Of a DNA stretch of 64,000 nt, positions 54,190 through 64,000 are shown in pieces. Position 1 is the stretch's first letter; every line of letters begins with the position of its first letter. The notes under the pieces are model-generated. The model made no database searches. It saw nothing but the letters and a program-made list of their open reading frames with translations, and was not told the origin of the DNA. Origin of the DNA: Orobanche coerulescens (Eukaryota; Streptophyta; Magnoliopsida; Lamiales; Orobanchaceae); assembly GCA_033398695.1 (NCBI GenBank), contig CM065801.1:2480001-2544000 (forward strand). The letters are read 5' to 3'. The translations under genes and the position numbers were made by a program.

Positions 54190-54958
54190 CAGGAGTGAGT
54201 TGGAGCCGGTACGTCCCCATTACCGAAGACACCGTATCGGATGGCCCCGACTAAATGCGTGGAGTTGAAGAATCAACTTGAGGAATTGTTCGGGAAAGGT
54301 TATATCCGACCGAGTGCGTCCCGTAGGAGCACCGATCTTTGTTTGTCAAGAAGAAGGATGGTTCTTTTCGCTTGTGTATCGATTATCGGGAGTTGAACAG
54401 GTGATGATCTAGAGTAGTATCCCTTACCCCGTATTGATGATCTTTTAGATCAACTTCAGGGAGCTTCAGTATTTTCCAAGATCGACTTAAGATCTGGATA
54501 TCATCAGTTGCGGATTCAAGAGTCGGGTATCACGAGGTCGGCTTTTCGAACACGCTTTGGTCATTATGAGTTTGCGGTTATGCCGGTTGGGTTGATTATT
54601 GCACCTGCGGTATTCATGGAGTTAATGAATCAGGTTTTCATCGAATTTTGGATCAGTTTTGTTGTTGTCTTCATCGATGACATTCTGATTATTCTCGTGA
54701 CCGAGAGGAACACGAGGTTCATTTTCATCAGGTTCCCGACGTGTTAAGACGAGAGCAACTTTATGGAAAGTTTTCCAAAGGTGAGTTCTGGATGTCCGTA
54801 GTGACTTTTCTCGGACCTGTAATTTCATCAGATGGAGTGCGTGTTGATCCTCAGAAGACGAAGGCTATCCAAGATTGGTCACCTCCGAAGAATGTTAAGC
54901 AAATCCGAAGCCTTCTCGGATTAGCCTGCTATTATCGGCGGTTTGTGGTAGGATTTTT
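54190..54958 (+). pseudogene. E5 reverse transcriptase fragment, multiply frameshifted
   Basis: In shifting frames the reading gives [37 protein letters not shown], then [28 protein letters not shown], then [20 protein letters not shown] and VVVFIDDIL (catalytic FIDD near 54670), then LYGKFSKGEFWMSVVTFLG, RVDPQKTKAIQDWSPPKNVKQI and GLACYYRRFV. Similarity stops at about 54958, where a different repeat begins. RNase H and integrase are absent. The copy is clearly dead and is related to, but distinct from, E3. Confidence 0.88.
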
Positions 54959-54969
54959 TTTAAGAATTG

Positions 54970-55235
54970 CTCAGTCAATCTCATTGTTCAGTCAATTCAT
55001 TCATCACTCAGTTAACCTCATTGTTCAATTAATTCATTCATCACTCAGTCAACCTCATTGTTCAGTCAATTCATTCATCACTCAGTTAACCTCATTGTTC
55101 AATTAATTCATTCATCACTCAGACAATCGCATTGTTCAGGCAATTCATACATCACTCAGTTAATCTCCTTGTTCAATTAGTTCATTCATCACGGAGTCAA
55201 TCTCATTGTTCGATTAATTCATTAACCATCCAGTC
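54970..55235 (+). repeat. 37 bp tandem repeat in E5 interior (~7 units)
   Basis: CTCAGTCAATCTCATTGTTC and AATTCATTCATCA recur at 37 bp (54970, 55007, and so on). The block replaces the RT-RNase H junction. Confidence 0.85.
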
Positions 55236-56085
55236 CATCTCACGGTTCAGTTGTTGATCTTGTGAATCAAATTTTTCAATCTTGTGAACTTGTTCAAGGT
55301 AATCATTTCAGGAATTTCATCAGATAGGCTTGTCACCTCACTTGATTTTTTTCATGCGATATTCTCATATTACGGCGTCATGTCGACGATCGTTTTACTG
55401 CATTATTAATGCATTCATTTTGTTAGAGCATGTATGCCCATTGTTATCATTCCATCTCGTAATCATAATGCAATCTTCATACGAGATCTGTTATTATCTC
55501 GTGAATTTCCTGCCTCGGTATGGAAAGAGTTCAGAGGGACATCGGACTCCGACGTCCAAGAGATCGTTTCTATTCGTATTCATGCTGGGAGAGCATCTTC
55601 ATCTCAGACGACGAGTTCGACTGTTGTTTGCTTAAACAGTGATACAACAGGGCATTCATCACCGGTGTTGAGTAAGTTAATTCTTGCTCGGTAATAGGAT
55701 AATCATTCATTTCATCGCCGTTCAATTATTCGCATAGGCCATTCATCATATATCAATCACGTTAAGACTTATATTTATCAACCAATCATTCACTTCACGG
55801 GGAACAATGGTTCCAATAATTTCATTTGAGTTATCACTCATTTCGTTATTAGTTCACCTCGGCGAGTTATTCTTGATCCTTGTCGGATATCTAATCATTT
55901 ATCATTCGTCATAGTCACTCTCGTTTTGGTAACCTTTCGGGGTCATATTAAGCGGTGAGTTCAGGTTTGGGTCTTCGTCGAATCGTTGGGATCGAGGAGA
56001 TCGATGGTATGGAGGATATCGATGTTGGGTACATTTGATATATAGCCTTGTCTTTCAGATGACTATATAACTCAATCCGTAATAA
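55236..56085 (+). mobile_element. LTR- and leader-derived sequence inside E5 interior
   Basis: 55250-55330 resembles the E5 leader at 52330-52420. 55640-55690 resembles LTR bases 51085-51130 (GGGCATTCATCACCGGT.., AAGTTAATTCTTGCTCGG). 55800-55900 resembles LTR bases 51241-51330. The interior therefore contains rearranged copies of the element's own LTR and leader instead of pol. Confidence 0.65.
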
Positions 56086-56380
56086 TGTGTCGTGGTTGTG
56101 GATCATTTATTGTTGATCTATCTTATAATGATCGTATTTGAGAACCTTGAGATTGTTAGATTGTTTGATGCATTCCTTTTGGTTTCGTACCGAGACTTCG
56201 TGATATTCGGGAGATCGTTCACTGTGATCCGAGACGCCAAGACTTGGGGACTTGGGCGTGCATTTGAATTGGTCCCGAGAACTTTTTGGACTTTATTGTT
56301 TGCAGATCGTGAGGGATAGTTCATATCCCGAGTTGTTTACCCTTAGTTTCGGGGACGAAACTCTTTTAAGGGGGGGTGTA
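56086..56380 (+). other. E5 3' interior end and polypurine tract
   Basis: Decayed sequence leads to CCCGAGTTGTTTACCCTTAG, like the pol end YPELF of E3 and E4, then TTTCGGGGACGAAACTCTTT and a (G)7 tract before the LTR at 56381. Confidence 0.7.
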
Positions 56381-58821
56381 TGTAATACCCGGTTGTAAGT
56401 CAGTAATTATCATTCAGTATTTATCATTCAGTAATTGATACTCAGTAATTTTCACTCATTATTAATCATTTGTCACTCAGATTCAGTCATGGTATTCATC
56501 ATTCAGAGTAATTGTATCGTGTATCAATCGTCATTCATCACTAATCTGATTGGAGTTTCGTGCCGTGTTTATCGTCATAGTCATTTTCGTTGCAAGTCGT
56601 GCTTGAGGAGTAGCGCACGCTACGTACTCATTTTAGCGTACGCTAATTGGGTATAGGTAGCGCACGCTACCACTCAGCATTAGCGCACGCTAAGGTTACC
56701 TTGGCCGCGATCCGGATCTTGGGTGCGGTGAGAATATTTGTAGCGCACGCTACGAGTGGTAAGTAGCGCGCGCTAACGGGTTGTAGTAGCGCACGCTATA
56801 TGTGTGGAGTAGCGCGCGCTAGGGACGGATCGAGTTGAGTCCGGTGGCTCTTTGGATCGCATCGATTATTTCATAGCGCACGCTATGTGTTGTTGTAGCG
56901 TACGCAACCGATATATTAGCGCGCGCTAAACTATGGTTGTAGCGCACGCTATCGAGGTCAGATCAGAGGGCAGACAGTTTTCTGGACTCCAGTACTGGGC
57001 ATCAATATTTCGTTAGCGCACGCTAATAATGGATCTTAGCGCACGCTAGTAATATGGCCGTAGCGCACGCTACAAGAAGGTACGTAGCACGCGCTACCGT
57101 GTTCGGGACGGTGGATTTGGGCGACCCAATTACTCGTTAGCGCGCACGCTACGCACAAGCTAGCGCACGCTAACCTGGACCGACTATAAATTGGACAGTT
57201 TAGTCGAGTTCGTCATTATTCATCTCATTTCATTCCTTTGGTAGTTTTGGGCGATTTCGAGCGATTCAGAGAGGATTCTTCAAGGTGTAATCATCAATCA
57301 TCATCTTCAAGACTTTGAGTTGGATTAATCATCACTTCATCATCTCCTATTCATCGAATCAAAGGTATTAAATTCTTGGATCTAGAATTTCGGATTTTTT
57401 TGGGTTTTCCTTCCGATTTCTTCGTGTAAGCTTGGATTATCATTGGAATATGTTAGTTATGGACTATCTAACTTGGATAAATATATTCCTACGGATTTAA
57501 TGGTTATTTTCGAAATTATTCCAAGAACCCTTGGGGTTGACTTCGGTTATTTTGGGATTTTCCGATTGATGTTGTTGTAACCATGAATTATGGATTCCTA
57601 ATGGATTATTGATGTCATTGAAGTGTTTTGTTAGTTCGAAATACTCATTTTGGTTTGGTTTCGACATATTCGGGATTGGATAATTCCGAAGTTGTGTGGT
57701 TGGTTATGTATTCGTTGGAATGCCTTATGAGTTTGATTATCGTTGTTTCGACCGTTGGGTTAGTGGTGTTTTGTTGCTTGATGCGTGTAGTGAACGATTA
57801 TTGGTAATTGTGTTATTCAAGGTTGTTCGAGCGACCGATATTTCATTTAGGACGTTGTTCGTGGACGGACATTCATCATCGGTATTGTGTAAGTTAATTC
57901 TTACTCGGTTAAAAGGATATTCATACCTTTTGTTGTTGATCATTCATAATCATAACTCATTTATCATTGTATTAATCATATTAAAACTTGTTAATGTCAA
58001 TTAATCACTTCAGTCATAAGGAACGACGGTTCCAATCTTTTCGTTGAGCTATCATTCATTTCATTATTACCCTCATCTCGGTGAGTCATTCTCGACTTTG
58101 TCAGATTATTATTTATTCATTGATATTCATTACGGTCATTCGCTCATATGACCTTAAGGTTCATATTGCGTGGCGGGTGTGGTATGTGGAATTTTTAGTC
58201 GGGCACGCGATGGTTATTGTATTGGGTTCACCGATACATTAGGCCGTGCACACGGAAAGCGTTACACCGTGAGACTAATTAGGTACACGGACGGGTGTTG
58301 TACACTTACACGTAACATTACGGGCGTACTATGATACTCCTCTTGACGTAATTCATAATTAAAATAATTCATAACTTGATTAATTCATGATTGTGTAATT
58401 TCAACTCTTGAGGATTGTTGTTACGTATCGGCCGTTGGGATTTTGTTTTTAGTCACGGCAAGGCAAAGGCACGGAAGAGCATCTTGTGGCGAGAGTCCGA
58501 TGATACTAGTAGGGGCCCAGTCATTTCGTTTGTTTGATCATTTCAGTCGTTTCAGTTATTCCGTCATTTGTATTTTTCCGCTGCAAAATTCCGTTTGAAA
58601 TGCTTATTTGTTCAGGGTGGTGTATTTTATCTCCATATAAAATATACTAGTATTCTGTTTTGTCCTGGTGTAATGTACTTAAACTCCTCATCGGAGTACT
58701 TGGTAATATAATGTGGTTCGGTACTGCAATTATATTATTTAATTCATCATTTTCATTTGCCTGGTGGGTCCCAGTCGGGGATTCACGGCACTGTAATATC
58801 CGCCTAGTTTGGGGTGTTACA
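56381..58821 (+). mobile_element. E5 3' LTR (2441 bp)
   Basis: Partner of 49617-52048, ending GGGTGTTACA and followed by CAATT (58822-58826). Most differences from the 5' LTR fall in two clusters, about 56710-56730 and 56955-57130. Confidence 0.92.
56610..57175 (+). promoter_or_regulatory. U3 dyad-word array of E5 3' LTR
   Basis: Second copy of the TAGCG-NN-CGCTA array with full-length GCGCGC centres, upstream of TATAAA at 57185-57190. Confidence 0.8.
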
Positions 58822-58826
58822 CAATT

Positions 58827-59570
58827 AAGCTAAGAAAATAAAATTATATAATCTTCAAGATTCGACTTTGTTGATAGTCAATCCGCCCTGGCATCCACGC
58901 ATGCACTCCCCGTCAGCTCAACCAGCCCGATTAAGGAGGACCAGAAGACAAAAGAACCGATTTTCGAATAAACCGGCCGGACAGAGTAACAAGGAGGACC
59001 GATCGAGTACACAAAATTCACTTTCAGGTCCCGTCATGACAGAACCGGGCAGAACAGTTAGAGATTGGGGGCCGACCCCACGACCGACACCGAGCGGGGA
59101 TGACAAACAGGACCAACCAGGCCCACACCAAACATGCTCCAAGGCCCCATTATAACAAGGCCGGGCAGAGCAGCTAGAGAACCGGAGGCCGACCCCAGAA
59201 CCGACCACAATGGATAATCATCGCCAAAAGCATGCGTAACAGGCATACAGGACATGCAAAACAGGCACACATGACAGTTAATTCACTTTGTCCTTCCTCT
59301 TCCCAAAGCGACCCCCAAATGCCGCCACGTGTCTAAGGCGTTCTCTCCCTCCGACAGGTGTTTGGAAGTATTCTCAAACATTCTCCCGCTATCGACCTTC
59401 TGATTGGCCAAGGCTTTCTATATATAAAAGGAATGTATGATAAAAAAGGACTTTTGGACTATCTCAAAAAATCACACGATCATCAATAAAATTTATTTAT
59501 CCTATTCATTCGGCTTTTTATTGTTTACTACGTGGTTTCGATTTATCTAATCCAAGTCAGCACACGTTTT
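58827..59570 (+). mobile_element. LTR-like fragment of an unidentified retroelement
   Basis: It has two similar ~110 bp blocks (CGGGCAGA.CAG.TAGAGA and GGCCGACCCC words near 59045-59100 and 59160-59210), then TTGGCCAAGG, TATATAAAAG at 59421-59430 and AATAAA at 59485-59490. This promoter and polyadenylation layout is that of an LTR. Neither a paired copy nor a PBS was found. The 95-codon frame at 58868-59155 has no recognisable product. Confidence 0.4.
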
Positions 59571-60764
59571 GTTGATCAAATCGGATATCAAACAGTCTCA
59601 AATCGAATTGACAAAATGTGGGTTGCTGGAACCGCCTTCTTCAATGGACCTTGCGCCCAAACTTCTTGAATTAATTCATGCAAGCCTCCTTAAGGTTATA
59701 GCTCGGAGCTTTTGTGAACGACACCACATACACTTTGATTGGTTCTTCAAACACTGGATCACGAGCTGCATCAAACTTATTATAAACAAAACTCAACATA
59801 TGAAGTGAATAAAATTCATTTACAATCATGTGTCCATATACAACAACTAAAAAATATTAATATTTTCGATGTACAATCATTGAATTATGCATCATATCTA
59901 TTTACGTATTGCGTTGAAAGTGGACGCATTAGATTATTATATGTATCATATCTATTTTGCGAAATAAAATCTATATAGACAGAATAAAAATTCATAAAAA
60001 TCATATAACAATGGATTGGACAAATTAGTTAGTGAAATATTAATGTTTTGAATGTTGTCAATCTTGCAGTCTCAGCTTGCTTGATATAGTAAATGTTTAT
60101 CAAGACACGTTAAATCATCTCCGATATTGTAAATTTTACTTGGGTGGTGAAGGGTCGAGGAATTTAAATGGTCTCCCAATATTGAAGAAGACGTTCAAGA
60201 ACTAGGGATAATGATAGACGATCTTGGTTGTTGCAACAAAATGAATGTTATTAGCATATTTGGTTACCTGCCGAAAATGACACATGTTAAGTTCGTAGCT
60301 TAGAAGAAATTGTATCAACTATCATCGAGAATGATGTGGAAGGTGACAACGACGATGATACAATACATTTGGAACCAGTTATGAGGGAAAAAGCCCTTAT
60401 AAAATCCAGAACGCTTCAAACAGTACCAAAAATTGGATGAGATAAGTTTAGAAGGGCTCCATCGAAAAATTATTAATTTATGATATTGATTGGACCATTT
60501 ATTTTTATACAGTGTTTTTTTTTGAAAAATAATAATCATATTATCTTATCAAAATTGGTAAATCTTTAAACTGACCTAAGGCCCGACCGAATAAAATTAC
60601 TATTTTAGAGAGTTTATTAATTTGCAAAGAAAAATTATATTTTTTTTCTACTGAACTTTGATACTTATTCAAAAAATAAAAATAACACTTGATTCAGAAA
60701 AAAAAAAAACATTTTAGTTCAATTTTCTTCACCAGCTCAGCAAATTATTAAATTAATTAGCATT
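59571..60764. other. AT-rich region without recognisable gene
   Basis: The open frames are short and unconvincing. A ~50-codon plus-strand stretch at about 60288-60438 (acidic, then HLEPVMREKALIKSR) might be a protein remnant, but I cannot name it. Confidence 0.45.
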
Positions 60765-60767
60765 TTA

Positions 60768-61001
60768 AAACATCCAATGGCGAACTTTTGCGTTGATAAC
60801 ATTTTCCCTAATTGTATCCAGATTAGGTTTCCACCCTTTCCGCGATATTTTCCTGCTCAAAGATTGAGGCCTCCCTTCCAAAATCTCCATAAAATAATCC
60901 GGTTTAATCCCATACCTCCTACCCTCATCTCTCCTGTCAGCTGCCAAACAGTACTTCCTCCTCTTCTTCGTCTTCTCGTTCTTCTTCTTATCCATCAAAA
61001 C
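60768..61001 (-). CDS. Unrecognised small open frame next to hAT MITE
   Basis: A minus-strand ATG near 61001 gives ~77 residues (MDKKKNEKTKKRRKYCLAAD...), Lys/Arg-rich at the start and ending VINAKVRHWMF. An upstream ATG would extend it to 97 residues. The opposite strand also has a 78-codon frame, with a Ser-run-plus-KRRR translation near 60955-61038 ending at AAAGGTAAG, so the coding strand is uncertain. It may be a host-gene fragment: it is flanked by, but not part of, recognisable transposons. Confidence 0.3.
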
Positions 61002-61046
61002 GGCGCCGTGTGAAGCAGGACGAATTCTCACGAACAAAGGTAAGAG

Positions 61047-61626
61047 TAGGGGTGGCAAATCGTGCGGGTCGGGTCGTTATCGGGTTGACCTGATAACAAC
61101 CCGACCTGTTAAGGTCAAACCCGAACACGACCTGATAAGGATTCTCTAAACCCGAACACGAACCCGACCTGATAAGGTCAAACCCGAACACGATCCGGAC
61201 ACGACACGAACACGATAAAAACACGATTGGATTCGTGTTGACCCGACATGATAGCAACACGATAACGACACGACACGTTAAAAACCTGTTTCAACACGAT
61301 CACAACCTGATAACCTATAAATACTAACAAAAAAAATGATAAAAAACAATAAGAATTATAAACCTCAAATAAAAGTCTAGAAGAAATAAATTATTAAAAA
61401 ATTATTTATTAAATATTTGTTTTTTAATAAATATTTATTAAAAAAATAAATCATAACGGGTTACCTGAACCCGACCCGAACCCAACCCGAACCCGACCCG
61501 AAATTATCGTGTCCTTATTGGGTCAACCTGATAAGAACCCGAACCCAATAAGGCTTGACACTAACCCATTAATTTCGTGTCGATTCGTGTCGTGTTTTCG
61601 TGTCGTGCCGAAAATTGCCAGCCCTA
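61047..61626. mobile_element. hAT MITE (580 bp)
   Basis: TAGGGGTGGCAAATC at the start and AATTGCCAGCCCTA at the end form inverted termini. GGTAAGAG is duplicated at 61039-61046 and 61627-61634. The subterminal parts are full of ACCCGACCCGAACACGA-type words, as in other hAT MITEs with many binding sites. Confidence 0.93.
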
Positions 61627-61670
61627 GGTAAGAGCCCCTCGTAAGATAAAATCGCGCGTGATTTCAACAC

Positions 61671-62044
61671 TGTTGGAAATTAACGGATCATTATAGTGAA
61701 TTTCTAATGATTTGAGAGAAAAATATTTGTTCTATTATCACTCAAGAATAGATACAAACTCACAAAATAGAAAAACTCTCAAACTCACTCAATCTCAACT
61801 TGAATTGTTATTCACTCTTTGAACTCACTCTTGGAGAAGGGATGGTTACAAATGCTACAAACAAGTCTTATTTATAGGTAGTAAACATGGTGTGAAACCA
61901 TGGTGTGAAAGGATCAACCATGATGGGGTGTTGTGAAGTTTCCCATCCTTTTCTTGTCAAACTTGCCAACTAATTGTTCAAAGGTAGATGGTTTCACATG
62001 TTTAATTACTTAGCCTTCATTCTAGAAGGGTTTGAATTCTAACA
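61671..62044 (-). mobile_element. C2 3' LTR (374 bp, Ty1/copia)
   Basis: Starts TGTTGGAAATTAAC and ends GAATTCTAACA. On the minus strand the neighbouring TTTGAGGGGGAG at 62045-62056 is the polypurine tract. The partner LTR lies beyond the right window edge. Confidence 0.88.
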
Positions 62045-62051
62045 CTCCCCC

Positions 62052-63431
62052 TCAAACCCGACTTTGCATTCCGAGTAATTTTCGAAACTCATAAATCTTT
62101 GTTGCGGATAAGCTCTTCGTAAATATGTCTGCAACTTGATCTTCTGTATTGACTGGTTTCATGTCAATATCTCCTTGGAGTACCTTCTCTCGTAAGAAAT
62201 GATAATGTACTTCGACATGTTTGGTCCGAGCATGAAATACTGGATTTTCAGCCAAACGAACTGCTGACAGATTGTCACAGTGCAATGCAACTCCATCTTC
62301 TATTGGTTGGTTCAAATCCTTCATGAGTTGAGTCAACCAAGCACACTCTTGTGCTGCCATCGCCCCTGCTCTATATTCCGCTTCAGTAGTTGAAAGAGAA
62401 ACGGTAGGTTGTCTCTTACTGCACCATGATATAGCTCCCGAACCAAGATTGAATATATATCCTGTAGTCGATCTCCTGGTATCATAGTCTCCGGCATAGT
62501 CAGCATCACAATAGCCGCTGACCTTGCTTTGTACTCCCTTCTTGTAGAAAAGTCCCCAATTAATTGTGCCTTTAACATATCTCAGGATCCTTTTGACTGC
62601 TTCGAGATGTGGCTTCTTAGGTTTCTGCATGAACCTGCTAGTAACACCTACAGCGAATGCTATATCAGGTCTGGAAAGAGTTAGATAGATAAGACTACCT
62701 ACTATCTGTCGGTACATTCTTGTGTCCTCCAAGTCTTTCCCATCGTAGGCACACAGCTTCAAGTTTGGCTCCATTGGGGTAGATATTGGCTTGCAGTCAG
62801 TTAGCCCAAACTTCTCGATTAAATCCTTTGCATATTTCTGCTGACCAAGAAATATACCATCATCTGTTCTTTCGACTTCCAATCCTATGAAGTGTTTCAG
62901 TTCACCAAGTTCCTTCATTTGAAATCGGACTGACAAGTTTGCCCTTGTTTGTTGAATCTCGTCTTCGTCATCGCCAGTGATGATTAGATCATCCACATAT
63001 ACAAGGACTACTGCTAGCTTGCCTCCTTGAGTTTTCACGAACAAGCTTGAATCTACTGGGGCAACATGATAACCACTTTGGATTAGAAACTCAGCAATTT
63101 TCCCGTACCATGCTCGGGGTGCCTGTTTCAAGCCATACAACGCCTTTTTCAACTTGCACACGTACTCAGGCTTTTCATGATTCACAAATCCTTTAGGTTG
63201 ATCAATATAGATATCACGATCAAGTTCCCTATGTAAAAACGCATTCTTCACATCCATTTGCCATAATTTCCAAGACTTACTTGCTGCTAAGGCTAGTAAG
63301 ACCTGACTAATAGTAATCTTTGCAACTGGACTAAACGTCTCGTCATAGTCTATGCCATACTCTTGAGAGAATCCACGAACAACTAATCGAGCCTTGTACC
63401 GCTCAATTGTACCATTTGGACGAATCTTCAA
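62052..63431 (-). CDS. C2 pol: copia reverse transcriptase and RNase H
   Basis: 459 codons read without interruption from 63431 to a stop at 62052. RT motifs in order: [44 protein letters not shown]...[28 protein letters not shown] (catalytic YVDD, DNA ~62980-63005), [12 protein letters not shown]. RNase H follows, with YCDADYAGD and [12 protein letters not shown]. The copia terminus is [31 protein letters not shown]...[11 protein letters not shown]. All catalytic motifs look intact. The first codon is internal to pol, since a TGA at 63441-63443 lies immediately upstream where TGG is expected (SCKWVYK). Confidence 0.93.
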   Translation of the reverse strand: MKIRPNGTIERYKARLVVRGFSQEYGIDYDETFSPVAKITISQVLLALAASKSWKLWQMDVKNAFLHRELDRDIYIDQPKGFVNHEKPEYVCKLKKALYGLKQAPRAWYGKIAEFLIQSGYHVAPVDSSLFVKTQGGKLAVVLVYVDDLIITGDDEDEIQQTRANLSVRFQMKELGELKHFIGLEVERTDDGIFLGQQKYAKDLIEKFGLTDCKPISTPMEPNLKLCAYDGKDLEDTRMYRQIVGSLIYLTLSRPDIAFAVGVTSRFMQKPKKPHLEAVKRILRYVKGTINWGLFYKKGVQSKVSGYCDADYAGDYDTRRSTTGYIFNLGSGAISWCSKRQPTVSLSTTEAEYRAGAMAAQECAWLTQLMKDLNQPIEDGVALHCDNLSAVRLAENPVFHARTKHVEVHYHFLREKVLQGDIDMKPVNTEDQVADIFTKSLSATKIYEFRKLLGMQSRV

Positions 63432-64000
63432 CTTGTAAACTCATTTGCAGGATATGGGTCTAACACCTTCAGGTTTTGGCACTAAATTCCAAGTTTGATT
63501 TTATTTTAATGCCAAAATCTCTTCTTCCATGGCCTTTCTCCAATCTGGACTATTTGATGCTTCTTCAAATGTACTTGGCTCTTTGACTTCAGCATAAGCA
63601 GCATCTACATACTTTGGATTTGGTCGTCTTTCTCTAGTTGACCTTCGCACTTGAGGTTGTGAAGGTTCCTGCTCTTCCGGTTGACTAGTCTGTACTTCAT
63701 CTGGTGTTTCATGTACACCTGTTCTCCAAGGGCTTCTTGATTTGGACCGTACCTCAACTTGATCCGACGGGGATCTTGGTTCTTCTATGTCATTGTTGTC
63801 TTGAGAGGAATGTAGCTGCAACTTGCTCTGTAGCTTTCCTTGCAGCTCATGTGTATCTGGTAATGCCACCTTGTTTGCCCACCATGAAGATGCCTCATCG
63901 AATACAACATTTCGTGAGATATAAATCTTGTTTGTATTTGGATCGCAGCATCTCCAACCTTTCTTTTGTTCATCATATCCAACGAATATGCAGCGGACAG
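63432..64000 (-). pseudogene. C2 pol: integrase C-terminus and linker to RT, two nonsense codons
   Basis: Open from the right window edge: CIFVGYDEQKKGWRCCDPN and SRNVVFDEASSWW, the C-terminal part of copia integrase, then a Gln/Ser-rich linker, RRSTRERRPNPKYVDAAYA and TFEEASNSPDWRKAMEEEI at the RT start. A TAA at 63501-63503 stands where CAA (Gln) is expected in LKQNQTW, and a TGA at 63441-63443 replaces TGG. Both fit single C-to-T or G-to-A changes. The gag, protease and integrase core lie outside the window. Confidence 0.9.

Noticed and set aside
58868..59155. 95-codon Pro/Arg-rich frame
   Set aside because: It lies in an LTR-like fragment with internal repeats; composition is explained by GACC/CCGG words and nothing resembles a known protein.

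Overview
This window looks like nuclear DNA from a flowering plant, and specifically repeat-dense heterochromatin. Almost all of it is transposable elements nested in one another. There are chromodomain Ty3/gypsy (Tekay/Del-like) LTR retrotransposons, a Tat-lineage gypsy fragment, two Ty1/copia elements, a FAR1-type Mutator-like (MULE) DNA transposon, a PIF/Harbinger transposon, several hAT-type non-autonomous elements and a Stowaway-like MITE. I see no rRNA or tRNA gene, no CRISPR array and no convincing intact host gene. The species cannot be fixed from the sequence.

Left part, 1-31 kb: a stack of related gypsy elements. E1 (1-9244) is a plus-strand element with giant ~4.5 kb LTRs around a ~390 bp non-coding interior. 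It sits in the LTR of an older minus-strand chromovirus, E4 (9245-10170, 18464-19310). E2 (10171-18463, minus strand, TSD CCTGA) sits in the same host LTR and has 3.04 kb LTRs and a broken gag-only interior. E3 (19311-27828, plus strand) is the most complete gypsy copy. It has recognisable gag, protease, RT, RNase H, integrase and chromodomain, with stops, frameshifts and a truncated 3' LTR. It abuts a minus-strand Tat fragment (27829-30980) that is split by a 2.38 kb solo LTR (28253-30632).

Middle, 31-43 kb: a 2.7 kb AT-rich foldback palindrome (31223-33919), then a FAR1-type MULE (34297-40779) with long terminal inverted repeats. Its transposase gene is interrupted by a 1 kb hAT element (36107-37113, TSD GTCAATTC). 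A second, convergent gene encodes a ribonuclease H1 N-terminal (viroplasmin-like) domain plus a C-terminal membrane segment. Small elements and duplicated flanks fill 40.8-43 kb.

Right part, 43-64 kb: a PIF/Harbinger element (about 43085-49523) with a 157 bp hAT MITE in its leader and a gag-only copia (43713-48112, TSD TAATG) in its transposase gene. Next come E5, a decayed gypsy with 2.44 kb LTRs and TSD CAATT (49617-58821), an LTR-like fragment, a stretch with no recognisable gene, a 580 bp hAT MITE (61047-61626, TSD GGTAAGAG), and the 3' half of a second copia with RT and RNase H (61671-64000, running off the window).

The most striking unexplained pattern is in the LTR promoters. Upstream of the TATA box, each LTR family carries a dense array of short dyad words: TTACGTACGTAA in E1, TAGCG-NN-CGCTA in E3, E5, the solo LTR and the unrelated copia, CCGTGTC/GACACGG in E2, and GCACGAGCA/TGCTCGTGC in E4. 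The same word class in two retrotransposon superfamilies suggests convergent or exchanged cis-regulatory modules. The second candidate is the convergent RNase H1-N/membrane-segment gene of the MULE. LTR pairs also differ in tight clusters around CAG/CTG/CCGG and GCGCGC sites, which may be assembly error at methylated cytosines, so some frameshifts reported here could be artefacts.
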